NCBI RefSeq assembly: GCF_022524485.1
Contig: NZ_JAKXMK010000024.1
Coordinates: 62,001 to 126,000 of the forward strand
Length of the DNA: 64,000 nucleotides
Origin: Pseudonocardia alaniniphila
GTDB lineage: Bacteria; Actinomycetota; Actinomycetes; Mycobacteriales; Pseudonocardiaceae
Direction of reading: 5' to 3'
Shown piece by piece: positions 10,319 through 19,215 of the stretch (position 1 is its first letter; every line of letters begins with the position of its first letter). Made by a program: the position numbers and the translations under genes. The notes under the pieces were generated by a model, which was not told the DNA's origin, did no database searches, and saw only the letters and a list, made by a program, of their open reading frames with translations.

Positions 10319-11656
10319 TCAGCGGTCCCGTAGGTCCCGAAGACGCTGGAGCTTGCCGACGGAGCGCTCCAGCGTCTCAGGGTCGACGACGTCGCACCCC
10401 ACCGTGACACCGACGGTCTCCTTGACCGCGGTGACGAGCTCGCGTGCGGCGTCGAGCCTGCGCTCGGCCGGCGTCTCCTGGCGCGCCTCGACGCGAACGG
10501 TCAGCGCATCCATCCGGCCCTCTGTGCTCAGCACGAGCTGGAAGTGCGGCGACAGCCCCGCGGTGCGCAGCACGATCTCCTCGACCTGGGTCGGGAAGAG
10601 GTTCACCCCGCGCAGGATGATCATGTCGTCGCTGCGGCCGGTGATCTTCTGCATCCGTCGCATCCTCGGTCGTGCGGTGCCGGGCAGCAGCCGGGTGAGG
10701 TCACGCGTGCGGTAGCGGATGATCGGCAACGCCTGCTTGGTGAGCGAGGTGAAGAGCAGCTCGCCCTCCTCCCCGTCCGGCAGTGGCGCGCCCGGGTCGT
10801 CGCCGAACGGGTCGACGACCTCCGGGTAGAAGTGGTCCTCCCAGATGTGCAGGCCGTCCTTCGTCTCCACGCACTCCTGCGAGACGCCGGGGCCCATCAC
10901 TTCCGAGAGCCCGTAGATGTCCACGGCGTGCATGTCCATGCGCTCCTCGATCTCGAGGCGCATCTGCTCGGTCCACGGCTCGGCCCCGAAGATCCCGACC
11001 TGCAACGAGGAGGAGCGCGGGTCGATCCCCTGCTTCTCGAACTCGTCGACGATCGTGAGCATGTAGCTCGGCGTGAGCATGATGATCTCGGGCCGGAAGT
11101 CCTGGATGAGCTGGACCTGCCGCGGGGTCATCCCGCCCGAGACCGGGATGGCCGTGGCTCCGAGCTTCTCGATCCCGTAGTGCGCGCCGAGACCGCCGGT
11201 GAACAGGCCGTACCCGTAGGCGTTGTGCACCTTGTGCCCCGGCCGTCCGCCCGCCGCCCGGATCGAGCGGGCCATCACGGTGGCCCAGGTGTCGATGTCG
11301 CGTTCGGTGTAGCCGACGACGGTCGGGCGCCCGGTGGTGCCCGACGAGGCGTGCACCCGCCGTACCTGCTCCTGCGGCACCGCGAACATCCCGAACGGGT
11401 AGTTGTCGCGCAGGTCGGCCTTGGATGTGGTGGGGAACTTCGCGAGGTCGGAGAGCTCGCGGCAGTCCTGCGGGTGCACGCCGGCCGCATCGAAACTCGC
11501 GCGGTAGTGCGGGACGTTCTCGTAGGCGTGCCGCAGCGTCCATTGCAGACGCTCCAGCTGCAGGGCGCGTAGCTCGTCGACCGACATGCGCTCCGCAGGG
11601 TCGAGCAGCTCGGCAGGCGGAGCGTCGCCGAGCCTGCGCGTGGCCGGTGCTGCCAT
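10319..11656 (-). CDS. paaK: Phenylacetate-CoA ligase
   Basis: 445 aa ANL-superfamily enzyme activating phenylacetate to phenylacetyl-CoA, the first step of the aerobic hybrid pathway. Seen: the P-loop-like ASSGTTGRPTVVGYT (about 105-119), YGLSEVMGPG (about 250), RYRTRDLTRL, and the hinge-proximal GRSDDMIILRGVNLFPTQVE with the PaaK-type C-terminal domain. Its ATG overlaps the paaZ stop by one base (TGATG on the minus strand), so the two are translationally coupled. Confidence 0.95.
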   Translation of the reverse strand: MAAPATRRLGDAPPAELLDPAERMSVDELRALQLERLQWTLRHAYENVPHYRASFDAAGVHPQDCRELSDLAKFPTTSKADLRDNYPFGMFAVPQEQVRRVHASSGTTGRPTVVGYTERDIDTWATVMARSIRAAGGRPGHKVHNAYGYGLFTGGLGAHYGIEKLGATAIPVSGGMTPRQVQLIQDFRPEIIMLTPSYMLTIVDEFEKQGIDPRSSSLQVGIFGAEPWTEQMRLEIEERMDMHAVDIYGLSEVMGPGVSQECVETKDGLHIWEDHFYPEVVDPFGDDPGAPLPDGEEGELLFTSLTKQALPIIRYRTRDLTRLLPGTARPRMRRMQKITGRSDDMIILRGVNLFPTQVEEIVLRTAGLSPHFQLVLSTEGRMDALTVRVEARQETPAERRLDAARELVTAVKETVGVTVGCDVVDPETLERSVGKLQRLRDLRDR

Positions 11657-13689
11657 CACACCTCCTTCTTGGCCACGAGCGTGAGGACGTCGTAGCGGGC
11701 CACGGACTCGCCGTCCTGACGCGTCACGTCCGCGTCCCAGCGCACCTCGCCGTAGCCGGCGGTGTCGCGCGGGGTCACCTGCTTGCAGGTCAGCGACACC
11801 GTCAGGGCGTCGCCGAACTTGACCGGCGTCAGGAAGCGCAGCCGGTCGACACCGAAGTTGGCGAGCACGGGGCCCGGGTCGGGGTCGACGAACAGGCCTG
11901 CGGCCAGCGAGACGACGAGATACCCGTGCGCCACGCGTTCGCCGAACAGCGGGTTCGCCGCGGCCGCCTCGGCGTCCATGTGGGCATAGAAGGTGTCGCC
12001 GGTGAACTCGGCGAAGTGCTCCACGTCCTCCTGCGTGACGGTGCGCGGGCCGCCGACGATCGTGTCGCCCACCCGCAGCTCCTCGAGGTGCTTGCGGAAC
12101 GGGTGGACGTCGGTCTCCGTGCGCCGCGAGCCCGCCACCCAGCGGCCGGTGATCGCCGTGAGCGTGTCGGGGTCGGCCTGCACGGCGGTGCGCCGCATGT
12201 GGTGCAGCACCCCGCGGATGCCGCCCATCTCCTCCCCGCCGCCTGCCCGGCCCGGGCCGCCGTGGACGAGCTGCGGCATCGGCGAGCCGTGGCCCGTCGA
12301 CTCCTTCGCGTCGGCCTGGGTGAGCACGAGCAACCGGCCGTGCCACGGGGCGACGCCGAGCACGACGTCGCGTGCGAACGCCGCGTCGCCCGTGACGACC
12401 GAGCCCACGAGGCTGCCCTGGCCGCGTGCGGCGTAGTCGATCAGCTGCTCGGTGGAGGAGTAGGGCAGCACGCTCGAGACCGGCCCGAACGCCTCCACCT
12501 CGTGGGGTTCGGCGCGGTCCGGGTCGCCGGTGAGCAGGATCGGGGAGATGAAGGCGCCGCGCTCGGCGTCGGCGTCGACCACGTCGACCTTCTCCGGGTC
12601 GCCGAAGACGATGCGCCCGGCGTCGGCGAGGGCCTTGACGCTGCGGCGCACCTCCTCACGCTGTTCGAGGCTCGCGAGGGCGCCCATCCGCACGCCCTCG
12701 GCGGCCGGGTTGCCGACCACGGTGGACGCCAATCGGGCCGACACCGCCTCGACCACGGCGTCCACATGCTCGGCAGGCACGAACGCGCGGCGGATCGCCG
12801 TGCACTTCTGGCCGGCCTTGACCGTCATCTCCTGCAGCAACTGCTTCACGTAGAGGTCGAACTCGGGCGTGCCCGGCACCGCGTCCGGTCCGAGGACCGA
12901 GAGGTTCAGGGAGTCGGCCTCCGCCGAGAAGCGCACGCTGCGCCCGACGATGCCGGGGTGGGTGCGCAGCTTCGCGGCGGTGGACGCAGAGCCGGTGAAA
13001 GCGACGAGGTCCTGCTCGGTGAGGTGATCGAACATGTCGCCGACCGAACCGGCGACGAACTGCAGCGTGCCCTCGGGCAGGAGTCCGGAGTCGACGATCA
13101 GCTCGACGAGCGCGGCCGTCAGGAACGCCGTGGGGCTCGCCGGCTTGACCACCGACGGGACGCCGGCGAGAAAGGCGGGGGCGAACTTCTCCAGCGGCCC
13201 CCACACCGGGAAGTTGAACGCGTTGACCTGCACCGCGACTCCGCGCAGCGAGGTGGCGATGTGCTGGCCGGCGAACGTGCCGCCACGGGAGAGCGGCTCG
13301 ACGTCGCCCTCGACGTAGATCGTGTCGTTCGGCAGTTCGCGGCGGCCCTTGCTCGCATAGGCCTGCAGCACGCCGATGCCGCCGTCGATGTCGAACTTCG
13401 CGTCGAACGGAGTGCCGCCGGTGCGGGCGGACACCGCGTAGAGCTCCTCGCGATGCTCACGCAGGTGCCCGGCCAAGGCCTTCAGCAGTCCCGCGCGCTG
13501 GTGGAAGGTCAGTTCCCGCAGCGCCGGGCCGCCCACGCGCCTGCCGTGGTGGAGCACCGCGGCCATGTCGATCCCGGCCGAGGAGATCCGGGCGACCTCC
13601 TCGCCGGTGACGGCGTCGAAGAGTGGGCGGCCCTCGTCGGAGGGGGAGTGCCAGCGGCCCTGGACGTAGCTGCGCAGAACAGGTGACAT
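11656..13689 (-). CDS. paaZ: Bifunctional ring-opening enzyme PaaZ (ALDH + MaoC hydratase)
   Basis: 677 aa. Residues 1-520 are an aldehyde dehydrogenase, with VAFTGSASTA, the general-base Glu in FSAEADSLNL (about 256) and nucleophile Cys in KAGQKCTAIRRAF (about 297). Residues from about 535 to the end are an R-specific hydratase (MaoC) domain with FTGDTFYAHMD and ERVAHGYLVVS. The pair hydrolyses oxepin-CoA and oxidises the resulting semialdehyde. ATG at 13689. The divergent promoter region upstream carries two copies of a GTTCGTTCG motif, a probable operator for the linked TetR. Confidence 0.94.
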   Translation of the reverse strand: MSPVLRSYVQGRWHSPSDEGRPLFDAVTGEEVARISSAGIDMAAVLHHGRRVGGPALRELTFHQRAGLLKALAGHLREHREELYAVSARTGGTPFDAKFDIDGGIGVLQAYASKGRRELPNDTIYVEGDVEPLSRGGTFAGQHIATSLRGVAVQVNAFNFPVWGPLEKFAPAFLAGVPSVVKPASPTAFLTAALVELIVDSGLLPEGTLQFVAGSVGDMFDHLTEQDLVAFTGSASTAAKLRTHPGIVGRSVRFSAEADSLNLSVLGPDAVPGTPEFDLYVKQLLQEMTVKAGQKCTAIRRAFVPAEHVDAVVEAVSARLASTVVGNPAAEGVRMGALASLEQREEVRRSVKALADAGRIVFGDPEKVDVVDADAERGAFISPILLTGDPDRAEPHEVEAFGPVSSVLPYSSTEQLIDYAARGQGSLVGSVVTGDAAFARDVVLGVAPWHGRLLVLTQADAKESTGHGSPMPQLVHGGPGRAGGGEEMGGIRGVLHHMRRTAVQADPDTLTAITGRWVAGSRRTETDVHPFRKHLEELRVGDTIVGGPRTVTQEDVEHFAEFTGDTFYAHMDAEAAAANPLFGERVAHGYLVVSLAAGLFVDPDPGPVLANFGVDRLRFLTPVKFGDALTVSLTCKQVTPRDTAGYGEVRWDADVTRQDGESVARYDVLTLVAKKEV

Positions 13690-13715
13690 CAGGGGAGCCC
13701 TCCCGGGATGTTCTA

Positions 13716-13734
13716 CCGACCGTTCGTTCGAACG
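13716..13734. promoter_or_regulatory. Putative PaaR/TetR operator, paaZ side
   Basis: CCGACCGTTCGTTCGAACG; it contains CGTTCG-TT-CGAACG. It lies 27 bases upstream of the paaZ ATG and shares GTTCGTTCG with 13788-13806 and, on the minus strand, with the paaA operator at 22710-22729. Confidence 0.55.
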
Positions 13735-13787
13735 CTAGCACGCAGGGTGCGTGCCGAACAGTGTCGATCCTCGCCCGCGCGTGTCTC

Positions 13788-13806
13788 GACCGGTCGTTCG
13801 TTCGGG
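13788..13806. promoter_or_regulatory. Putative PaaR/TetR operator, paaG side
   Basis: GACCGGTCGTTCGTTCGGG, 15 bases before the GTG start of the enoyl-CoA hydratase gene. Second copy of the GTTCGTTCG motif in this divergent promoter. Confidence 0.5.
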
Positions 13807-13821
13807 CTTTACCATGGCCCC

Positions 13822-14625
13822 GTGACCGATGACCCAGCCGTGCTGATCACGCGCGACGACGCCGACCCGGCCGTCGCCGTGCTCACCCTCAACCGGCCGG
13901 CGCGGTACAACGCGCTCACCACGGAGCTGAAGACCGATCTGCTGGCCGCCGTGGAGGATCTCGGAAAGGCCGAGGACGTCCGCGCGCTCGTGCTCACCGG
14001 CGCGGGCAAGGCGTTCTGCGTGGGGCAGGACCTGGGAGAACACGCCGAGGCGCTGCGCGCCGACCCGTCCACGGCCTTCGACACCGTCACCGAGCACTAC
14101 AACCCCATCGTCGCCGAGCTCGCCGACATGGACTTCCCCGTCGTCGCGGCGATCAACGGCCCGTGCGTCGGTGCAGGCCTCGGGTTCGCCCTCGCGTGCG
14201 ACCTGCGGATCGCGGCCGCGGGCCTGAAGTTCTCCACCGCGTTCACCGGGATCGGGCTCACCGCCGACTCCGGGCTCTCGGCGAGCCTCGCCCACGCCGT
14301 GGGTGTCGCCCGGGCCACCGAGCTGCTGCTGCTCGGCGAGCCGTTCACCGCGGAGGACGCGCAGGCCTGGGGCCTGGTGCGAGCGGTCGTGCCACCCGAG
14401 GACGTGGTCCCTGCCGCGTTGGAGCTGGCCCGCCGCCTGGCGGCCGGCCCCACGAAGGCGTACGCCGAGGTCAAGCGCGGGGTCCGGTTCGGAGCCGTGT
14501 CCGCGCTGCCGGACGTGCTCGCCGCGGAGGGCGCCGCGCAGGCCCGGCTGGCCACAACCTCCGACCACGCCGACGCCGTCGAGGCCTTCCTGGCCAAGCG
14601 CCGCCCGACGTTCCGGGGGCGCTGA
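13822..14625 (+). CDS. paaG: Enoyl-CoA hydratase/isomerase, probable PaaG
   Basis: 267 aa crotonase-fold protein; GTG 13822. Oxyanion-hole segments: LTGAGKAFCVGQDLGE (about 57-72) and NGPCVGAGLGFALACD (about 111-126). Tail AVEAFLAKRRPTFRGR and HYNPIVAEL resemble PaaG, the isomerase that converts the ring 1,2-epoxide of phenylacetyl-CoA to the oxepin; PaaG has Asp where ordinary hydratases have Glu, and GLTADSGLS here fits. PaaF-type function cannot be excluded. It overlaps the tetR start by one base. Confidence 0.82.
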   Translation: MTDDPAVLITRDDADPAVAVLTLNRPARYNALTTELKTDLLAAVEDLGKAEDVRALVLTGAGKAFCVGQDLGEHAEALRADPSTAFDTVTEHYNPIVAELADMDFPVVAAINGPCVGAGLGFALACDLRIAAAGLKFSTAFTGIGLTADSGLSASLAHAVGVARATELLLLGEPFTAEDAQAWGLVRAVVPPEDVVPAALELARRLAAGPTKAYAEVKRGVRFGAVSALPDVLAAEGAAQARLATTSDHADAVEAFLAKRRPTFRGR

Positions 14626-15230
14626 TGACCACCGAGGCGGCGGGACGCCGGGTCCGCAGGCCCAGCGGGGGAGCCGCCTCGTTGCTCGAGGTGGCGGTGG
14701 CGGAGTTCAACACCCGCGGCTACGACGCCACGAGCATGGAAGATCTCTCCCGCGCCGCGGGGATCACGAAGTCGTCCTTCTACCACCACTTCACAGGCAA
14801 GGAGGCCTTGCTCCGCGCAGCGCTGGAGCGCGCGCTGAGCGGGCTCTTCGGGGTGCTCGACGAGCCCGCCGCCACCACCGGCACACCACTGGCGCGCCTG
14901 CGCCACATCGTCCGTGGGCAGGTGGCGGTGCTGCAGCGCGACCTGCCCTACGTCACGCTGCTGCTGCGGGTGCGCGGCAACACCGAGAGCGAGCGGTGGG
15001 CGCTGGCGCGCCGCCGCGCGTTCGACGCGCAGATCGCGGCACTCGTGAAGGAGGCGGTGGCCGCCGGGGAGATCCGGCCCGGAGTCGAACCCGCTCTGGC
15101 TGCGCGGCTGCTGTCGGGCCTGGTCAACTCGGTGGTCGAGTGGTATCGGCCCGGGCGTCCGGGCACGGCCAACCTCCCGGACGACGTGGCCCGCGCGGTG
15201 TTCGAGGGGATCCTGCCGGCAGCCGGCTGA
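14625..15230 (+). CDS. TetR family regulator, probable PaaR
   Basis: 201 aa; ATG 14625 overlaps the preceding stop (TGATG). The N-terminal HTH spans about 20-65 (LEVAVAEFNTRGYDATSMED, then SRAAGITKSSFYHHFTGKEA), the canonical TetR pattern with YHHF. The C-terminal ligand-binding domain has no recognisable signature. Position beside paaG and three similar palindromic motifs in the paa promoters suggest that it represses the paa genes and is released by phenylacetyl-CoA, as known for PaaR regulators (inference). Confidence 0.85.
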   Translation: MTTEAAGRRVRRPSGGAASLLEVAVAEFNTRGYDATSMEDLSRAAGITKSSFYHHFTGKEALLRAALERALSGLFGVLDEPAATTGTPLARLRHIVRGQVAVLQRDLPYVTLLLRVRGNTESERWALARRRAFDAQIAALVKEAVAAGEIRPGVEPALAARLLSGLVNSVVEWYRPGRPGTANLPDDVARAVFEGILPAAG

Positions 15231-15260
15231 TACCCCGCACCCGAACGTCGCGCGGGCCCG

Positions 15261-15291
15261 GAACGACGGTGATCACGAACGACGGTGATCA
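15261..15291. repeat. Short tandem duplication
   Basis: GAACGACGGTGATCA occurs twice, 16 bases apart, between the tetR stop and the end of the convergent phosphoesterase gene. Probably a local duplication; it could help form a convergent terminator, but no stem is obvious. Confidence 0.5.
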
Positions 15292-15297
15292 GGTCAC

Positions 15298-17826
15298 TCA
15301 GTTGTCGTCGTCATCGTCGTCCTTCGCTCCCGGCGGAGGTGCGGGGAACACGTGGTGTTGCGGCGCGGGCATCACGGAGTCGGCGCCCTTCACGCTGTGC
15401 CAGATCGCCTCGTTGAACGTCTGCTCGTCGATCTGGTCCTCCTTCGTGAGGGGCTGGGCGTTGGAGGTCGCCGCGTCGGGCGCGTTCGCCGGGTTCGTCT
15501 CCTTCATGTTCTGTCTCGGTTTCACCGCCGTGTACGGGGTGAGGTTCGGAGTGGACGTGAAGGCGGCCAGCATCGGCGTCGCGTAGGCGTCGAACTGCGT
15601 GAGCGGCTGGAGCCCGAGGATCAGCTCCATCGTCCGCAGCATCGACGCGGTGCTGTAGAAGGTGGAGTCGACCTTGCCCGTCTGGCTGTAGGGGCTGATC
15701 ACCTCGGCCACCGTGCGGTGTGCGTCGACGTGGTCGGGTCCGTCCTGCGCGTCGTCCTCGGTCACGAAGATCGCGGTGGATCCCCAGTACTTGGAGTGCG
15801 AAACCGCGTCGACGACCTGGCCCACCGCCCAGTCGTTGTCCGCGACGTAGACCCTCGGCGTCGGGGAGCCGGTCTTCGTCCCGGCGTTGTGGTCGTTACC
15901 CAGCCGGAGCAGCTCGACGGTCGGCAGGTTGTCGTTCGCGACGTACCTGTCGAACTCCTTCTTCCACTCGGTGTAGCGGGGGCTGAGGCAATGCGCCGAC
16001 GGCACCGGTTTGAAGGTCCCGGGAGAGTCGGGGCAGCTGAGGTCCCAGCCCCGGTAGTTGGCGTCGGTGTGCGCGGCGAGCACGGGGTCGGTCGCCTTCG
16101 ACCGCCCGTCCTTCAGCGTGTCGACGTAGTAGCCGTAGTTGCGGAACGACACGTGATTCTCGGCCAACCGGTCCCAGATGTAGGCCTTCGCCGGGTCACG
16201 GTTCGGTGCGATGGCCGGGTCGGAGCTCTCCGACGGGTAGGGCGCGTTCCGATCGGAGTAGTTGCCGGGCCAGACCTGCTCGGAGTAGGGGTTGGAGTTC
16301 GCCGCCACCGTCCAGTTCCAGCCCTGGGCGCTGACCTCGGCGTCGGCGTAGAAGTTGTCGAAGTCGCCGAACGTCTTCTCCAGGTTGCGGGAGTTGGGGG
16401 CGGACTCGTCGCCGAACAGGTCGAGCGAGGGGTCGCCGTTGCCCTTGCCCAGGTTGCCGAACTCCTGGTCGTAGGTCCGGTTCTCCCGAACGATGAAGAT
16501 CACGTGCTTGATCGGGGTCTGCTCGCCAGGGTGTCGCGGGATGATGCTCATCCCCTGGTCACCACCGCGCACCGCAGCTCCGTCGGCGAATCCGTCATTG
16601 GTCCGCACCTGTTGCGTCCAGGTCTGCAGCTGAGCCGGGTCCGGCGTGGTGATGGCGGAGAGCGTGCCCACCATCATCGAGCCGCTGTACTGGTCCGCCG
16701 CAAGAAAGGTGGAGTAGGGGTTCGGGTGCCCGGGCCCGTTGTTCGGTCCGGCTCCCAGTCCTTTCGCGTTGGTGACGAGCATCTGGTTCCCGTGCATCAC
16801 GATCGACGTGGGGTACCAGCCGGTGGGGATCAGCCCGTTGACAGCGCCGGTACCGGTGTCGACCGCGGCCACGTCGTTGTTGCCCGCGTTGGCGACGTAG
16901 AGCGTGTGGCCGTCCTGCGAGAGCGCGAGCGCGTCGGGGTTGCTGCCGACGGGCGCGTCGGGGTAGGGCGCGAGGCTGATCGTGCGGGTCACCTTGTCCG
17001 AGGCGGTGTCGATGACGCTGACCTCGTCGGAGTCGCCGTTCGCCACGTAGAGGGTGGAACCGTCGGCCGAGGTGATGATCTTGTTGGGGTGGGTGCCGAC
17101 CTTGATGCTCCGCTGCGCCACCGGCATCGCACCCGACACGTCCACCACGGCCACGTCGTTGCCGCCCTGGCTGGTGACGTAAGCGGTGCGGCCGTCCTTG
17201 GAGAGCGCCACGCCGTAGGGCCGGTGCCCGGCCGCGATCGTGTGCACGGCTCCCGTGCCCACATCGATCACGCTGACGGCGTCGGCCTGCTGGTCGGCGA
17301 CGACGAGCCGAGCCCCGTCGGGCGTGACGGCGATGCCGGCCGGGAACGGGTTGACCTTCGCGCCCTTCGGGGTGCTGGTGGGCAGGGCGAACGACCCGTT
17401 GGCGACGAGGCCGTGGTCGCCCACGCCGTAGCTGCGCACGAGGTTGTTGCCACCGCCGCTCGCATAGAGCGTGTGGCCGTCGGGGCTGAAAGCGAGGCCC
17501 GTGTACAGGGCCGCAGGGTCGGGGTAGTCGACGGTCTGTGTGACATCACCGGTGCTCGTGTCGATCAGTTGCAGCGACTGGACACCCTGACCGTCGTTGC
17601 TGATGACGAGATGGCTGCCGTCCGGGGACAGTGCCTCGCCCAGCGGTAGGTCACCGAGGTCCGTCTGCTGCCCCGCCGGCGTGACGGTGAAACCGATGGG
17701 CGTGAGCGTCGGCCCGCCCGGGGCGGGGCCAGGCTGGGGCGGCGTGGCTGCAGCAGCCGTGCCGCCGATGGTCAGCGTGGCCGCCAGGACGGCCGCCGCA
17801 GTGATCGATCGATGTCTGCACCGCAT
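15298..17826 (-). CDS. Secreted YncE-type beta-propeller / phosphoesterase fusion (paralogue 1)
   Basis: 842 aa. The signal peptide ITAAAVLAATLTIGGTAAAA ends at an Ala-rich site. About 40-400 is a seven-bladed YncE/PQQ-like propeller with repeated AVTPDGARLVVAD / ALSQDGHTLYVAN units. From about 440 a phosphoesterase (PF04185-like) domain starts with KHVIFIVRENRTYDQEFG; the Glu-Asn pair and the later VTEDDAQDGPDHVD Asp-Asp pair are the metal ligands in AcpA/phospholipase C relatives, so the enzyme looks intact. Likely extracellular phosphate-ester hydrolase. The C-terminal tail is a run of Asp residues (DDDDDDN). Confidence 0.85.
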   Translation of the reverse strand: MRCRHRSITAAAVLAATLTIGGTAAAATPPQPGPAPGGPTLTPIGFTVTPAGQQTDLGDLPLGEALSPDGSHLVISNDGQGVQSLQLIDTSTGDVTQTVDYPDPAALYTGLAFSPDGHTLYASGGGNNLVRSYGVGDHGLVANGSFALPTSTPKGAKVNPFPAGIAVTPDGARLVVADQQADAVSVIDVGTGAVHTIAAGHRPYGVALSKDGRTAYVTSQGGNDVAVVDVSGAMPVAQRSIKVGTHPNKIITSADGSTLYVANGDSDEVSVIDTASDKVTRTISLAPYPDAPVGSNPDALALSQDGHTLYVANAGNNDVAAVDTGTGAVNGLIPTGWYPTSIVMHGNQMLVTNAKGLGAGPNNGPGHPNPYSTFLAADQYSGSMMVGTLSAITTPDPAQLQTWTQQVRTNDGFADGAAVRGGDQGMSIIPRHPGEQTPIKHVIFIVRENRTYDQEFGNLGKGNGDPSLDLFGDESAPNSRNLEKTFGDFDNFYADAEVSAQGWNWTVAANSNPYSEQVWPGNYSDRNAPYPSESSDPAIAPNRDPAKAYIWDRLAENHVSFRNYGYYVDTLKDGRSKATDPVLAAHTDANYRGWDLSCPDSPGTFKPVPSAHCLSPRYTEWKKEFDRYVANDNLPTVELLRLGNDHNAGTKTGSPTPRVYVADNDWAVGQVVDAVSHSKYWGSTAIFVTEDDAQDGPDHVDAHRTVAEVISPYSQTGKVDSTFYSTASMLRTMELILGLQPLTQFDAYATPMLAAFTSTPNLTPYTAVKPRQNMKETNPANAPDAATSNAQPLTKEDQIDEQTFNEAIWHSVKGADSVMPAPQHHVFPAPPPGAKDDDDDDN

Positions 17827-18017
17827 AACCGTGTGCCTCCTTCTCGGCCGGAGGTCGGCCGTACTCCGAGATGGACGCTAGGAGCGGGCGATGGCCTGCT
17901 CCGCGCGTTGCGGTGAACGAGACGTGGATGGGGCGACACCGCACGATCGGGCTCGGGCATCAGGGACGTGGCGCCCGCTGGTGATCGTGCGTGAGATCTC
18001 CGGACGAGACGGTCCGA

Positions 18018-18059
18018 CACCGACAAACTTTCTTGTCTTGACAGATGAACTTGTCGGTG
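18018..18059 (+). promoter_or_regulatory. Promoter and operator of the ArsR-like gene; probable leaderless start
   Basis: Perfect 9-base arms CACCGACAA (18018-18026) and TTGTCGGTG (18051-18059) bracket an exact TTGACA at 18038-18043. Seventeen bases later GAGAGT (18061-18066) could serve as a weak -10, placing transcription start at or next to the ATG at 18073. CTTGTC recurs inside. Binding by the encoded regulator would cover the -35 box, so autorepression is likely. Confidence 0.55.
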
Positions 18060-18072
18060 CGAGAGTTTCCGC

Positions 18073-18684
18073 ATGTTCGACATCGCAGTGATCGAGGACC
18101 CGGCCGCGGCCGAGGCGTCGCTGGACCCCATGCGGTCCCGGCTCCTCGCCGCGCTCGCCGAGCCGGCCTCGGCGACGATGCTCGCGGCCCGGGTCGGCCT
18201 GGCCCGGCAGAAGGTCAACTACCACCTCCGGGCGCTCGAACAGCACGGCCTGATCGAGCTGGTCGAGGAGCGCCGCAAGGGCAACGCCACCGAGCGGGTC
18301 ATGCGGGCCACCGCGGCGTCGTACGTGATCTCGCCGGTCGCTCTCGCCGCCGTCAGCCCCGATCCGGCCGGGACGCCGGACCGGTTGTCGGCACGGTGGC
18401 TGCTGGCGGTCGCCGCCCGGCTCGTCCAGGACGTCGGCGAGCTGATCACCGGCGCGGAGCGGGCCAGGAGGCGGGTGGCCACGTTCGTCGTCGACGTGAG
18501 CGTCCGCTTCGCCTCGGCGAGCGATCGGGCCGCCTTCGCCGAGGAGCTGGCGGCCACCGTCAACGGCCTGGTCGGCAAATACCACGACGAGCAGGCTCCC
18601 GGCGGTCGTGACCACCGGGTGGTGCTCGCCCTGCACCCCAGCGTCAACCCCCGTACCGGCACCACCGAATCCGAGGAGTCCTGA
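18073..18684 (+). CDS. ArsR-like winged-helix transcriptional regulator
   Basis: 203 aa; ATG 18073. The wHTH occupies about 18-80: SLDPMRSRLLAALAEPASAT, VGLARQKVNYHLRALEQHGL, then VEERRKGNATERV as the wing. The C-terminal 100 residues are helical and unlike small metal-sensing ArsR proteins; no Cys metal site is present. It heads a three-gene unit with a membrane protein and an SRPBCC protein, a common actinobacterial arrangement, and probably autoregulates through the flanking 9-base palindrome. Confidence 0.82.
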   Translation: MFDIAVIEDPAAAEASLDPMRSRLLAALAEPASATMLAARVGLARQKVNYHLRALEQHGLIELVEERRKGNATERVMRATAASYVISPVALAAVSPDPAGTPDRLSARWLLAVAARLVQDVGELITGAERARRRVATFVVDVSVRFASASDRAAFAEELAATVNGLVGKYHDEQAPGGRDHRVVLALHPSVNPRTGTTESEES

Positions 18685-18685
18685 C

Positions 18686-19144
18686 ATGACCACCACGACC
18701 GGCCCCGCCCTCGACCAGGCACTCCCGATCACGGAGACCGGACCCGCCACGGCCGCGCGCGTCCGGCGCAGGCAGCGCGCCAAGGCGGTGGGCGTCGCGG
18801 TGGCGGCGAGCGGCGTGCTCTACCTCGGCGCTCGGGCGGCGGGCACGGATTTCGTGCTCACCGACCCCGGCGCGACCGTGTCACACCCGCTGATCCTGCC
18901 GGAGATCATCGTCTTCGCTCTCGTCTTCGCGCTTCTCGGCTGGGGCACCCTCGCCCTGCTCGAGCGCGTGACCCGCCACGCGAAGATCGTCTGGAGCGTG
19001 CTCGCCGGAACGGTGCTCGCGGCCTCGTTCATCCCGGTCTTTCTCGAACAGGCCACAGTGGACACCCGGGTCATGCTCTGCCTCATCCACGTCGCCGTCG
19101 CGGTCGCGCTGTTGCCGATGCTCCGGCACCGCCGCGCCCGTTGA
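18686..19144 (+). CDS. Four-helix membrane protein (DUF6069-like)
   Basis: 152 aa, ATG 18686 one base after the regulator stop. Four hydrophobic segments are visible: GVAVAASGVLYLGARAA, PEIIVFALVFALLGWGTLA, IVWSVLAGTVLAASFIPVFL and VMLCLIHVAVAVALLPML, with an Arg-rich cytoplasmic N-terminal stretch. The pattern fits the DUF6069 family of actinobacterial membrane proteins; function unknown. Co-transcribed with the ArsR-like gene. Confidence 0.7.
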   Translation: MTTTTGPALDQALPITETGPATAARVRRRQRAKAVGVAVAASGVLYLGARAAGTDFVLTDPGATVSHPLILPEIIVFALVFALLGWGTLALLERVTRHAKIVWSVLAGTVLAASFIPVFLEQATVDTRVMLCLIHVAVAVALLPMLRHRRAR

Positions 19145-19215
19145 CCCCCGCTCGACAACACAGCTCGGCCTGCTCGGCCACTCCATCCGGATCACCACCC
19201 CGAGAGAGGTTCACC

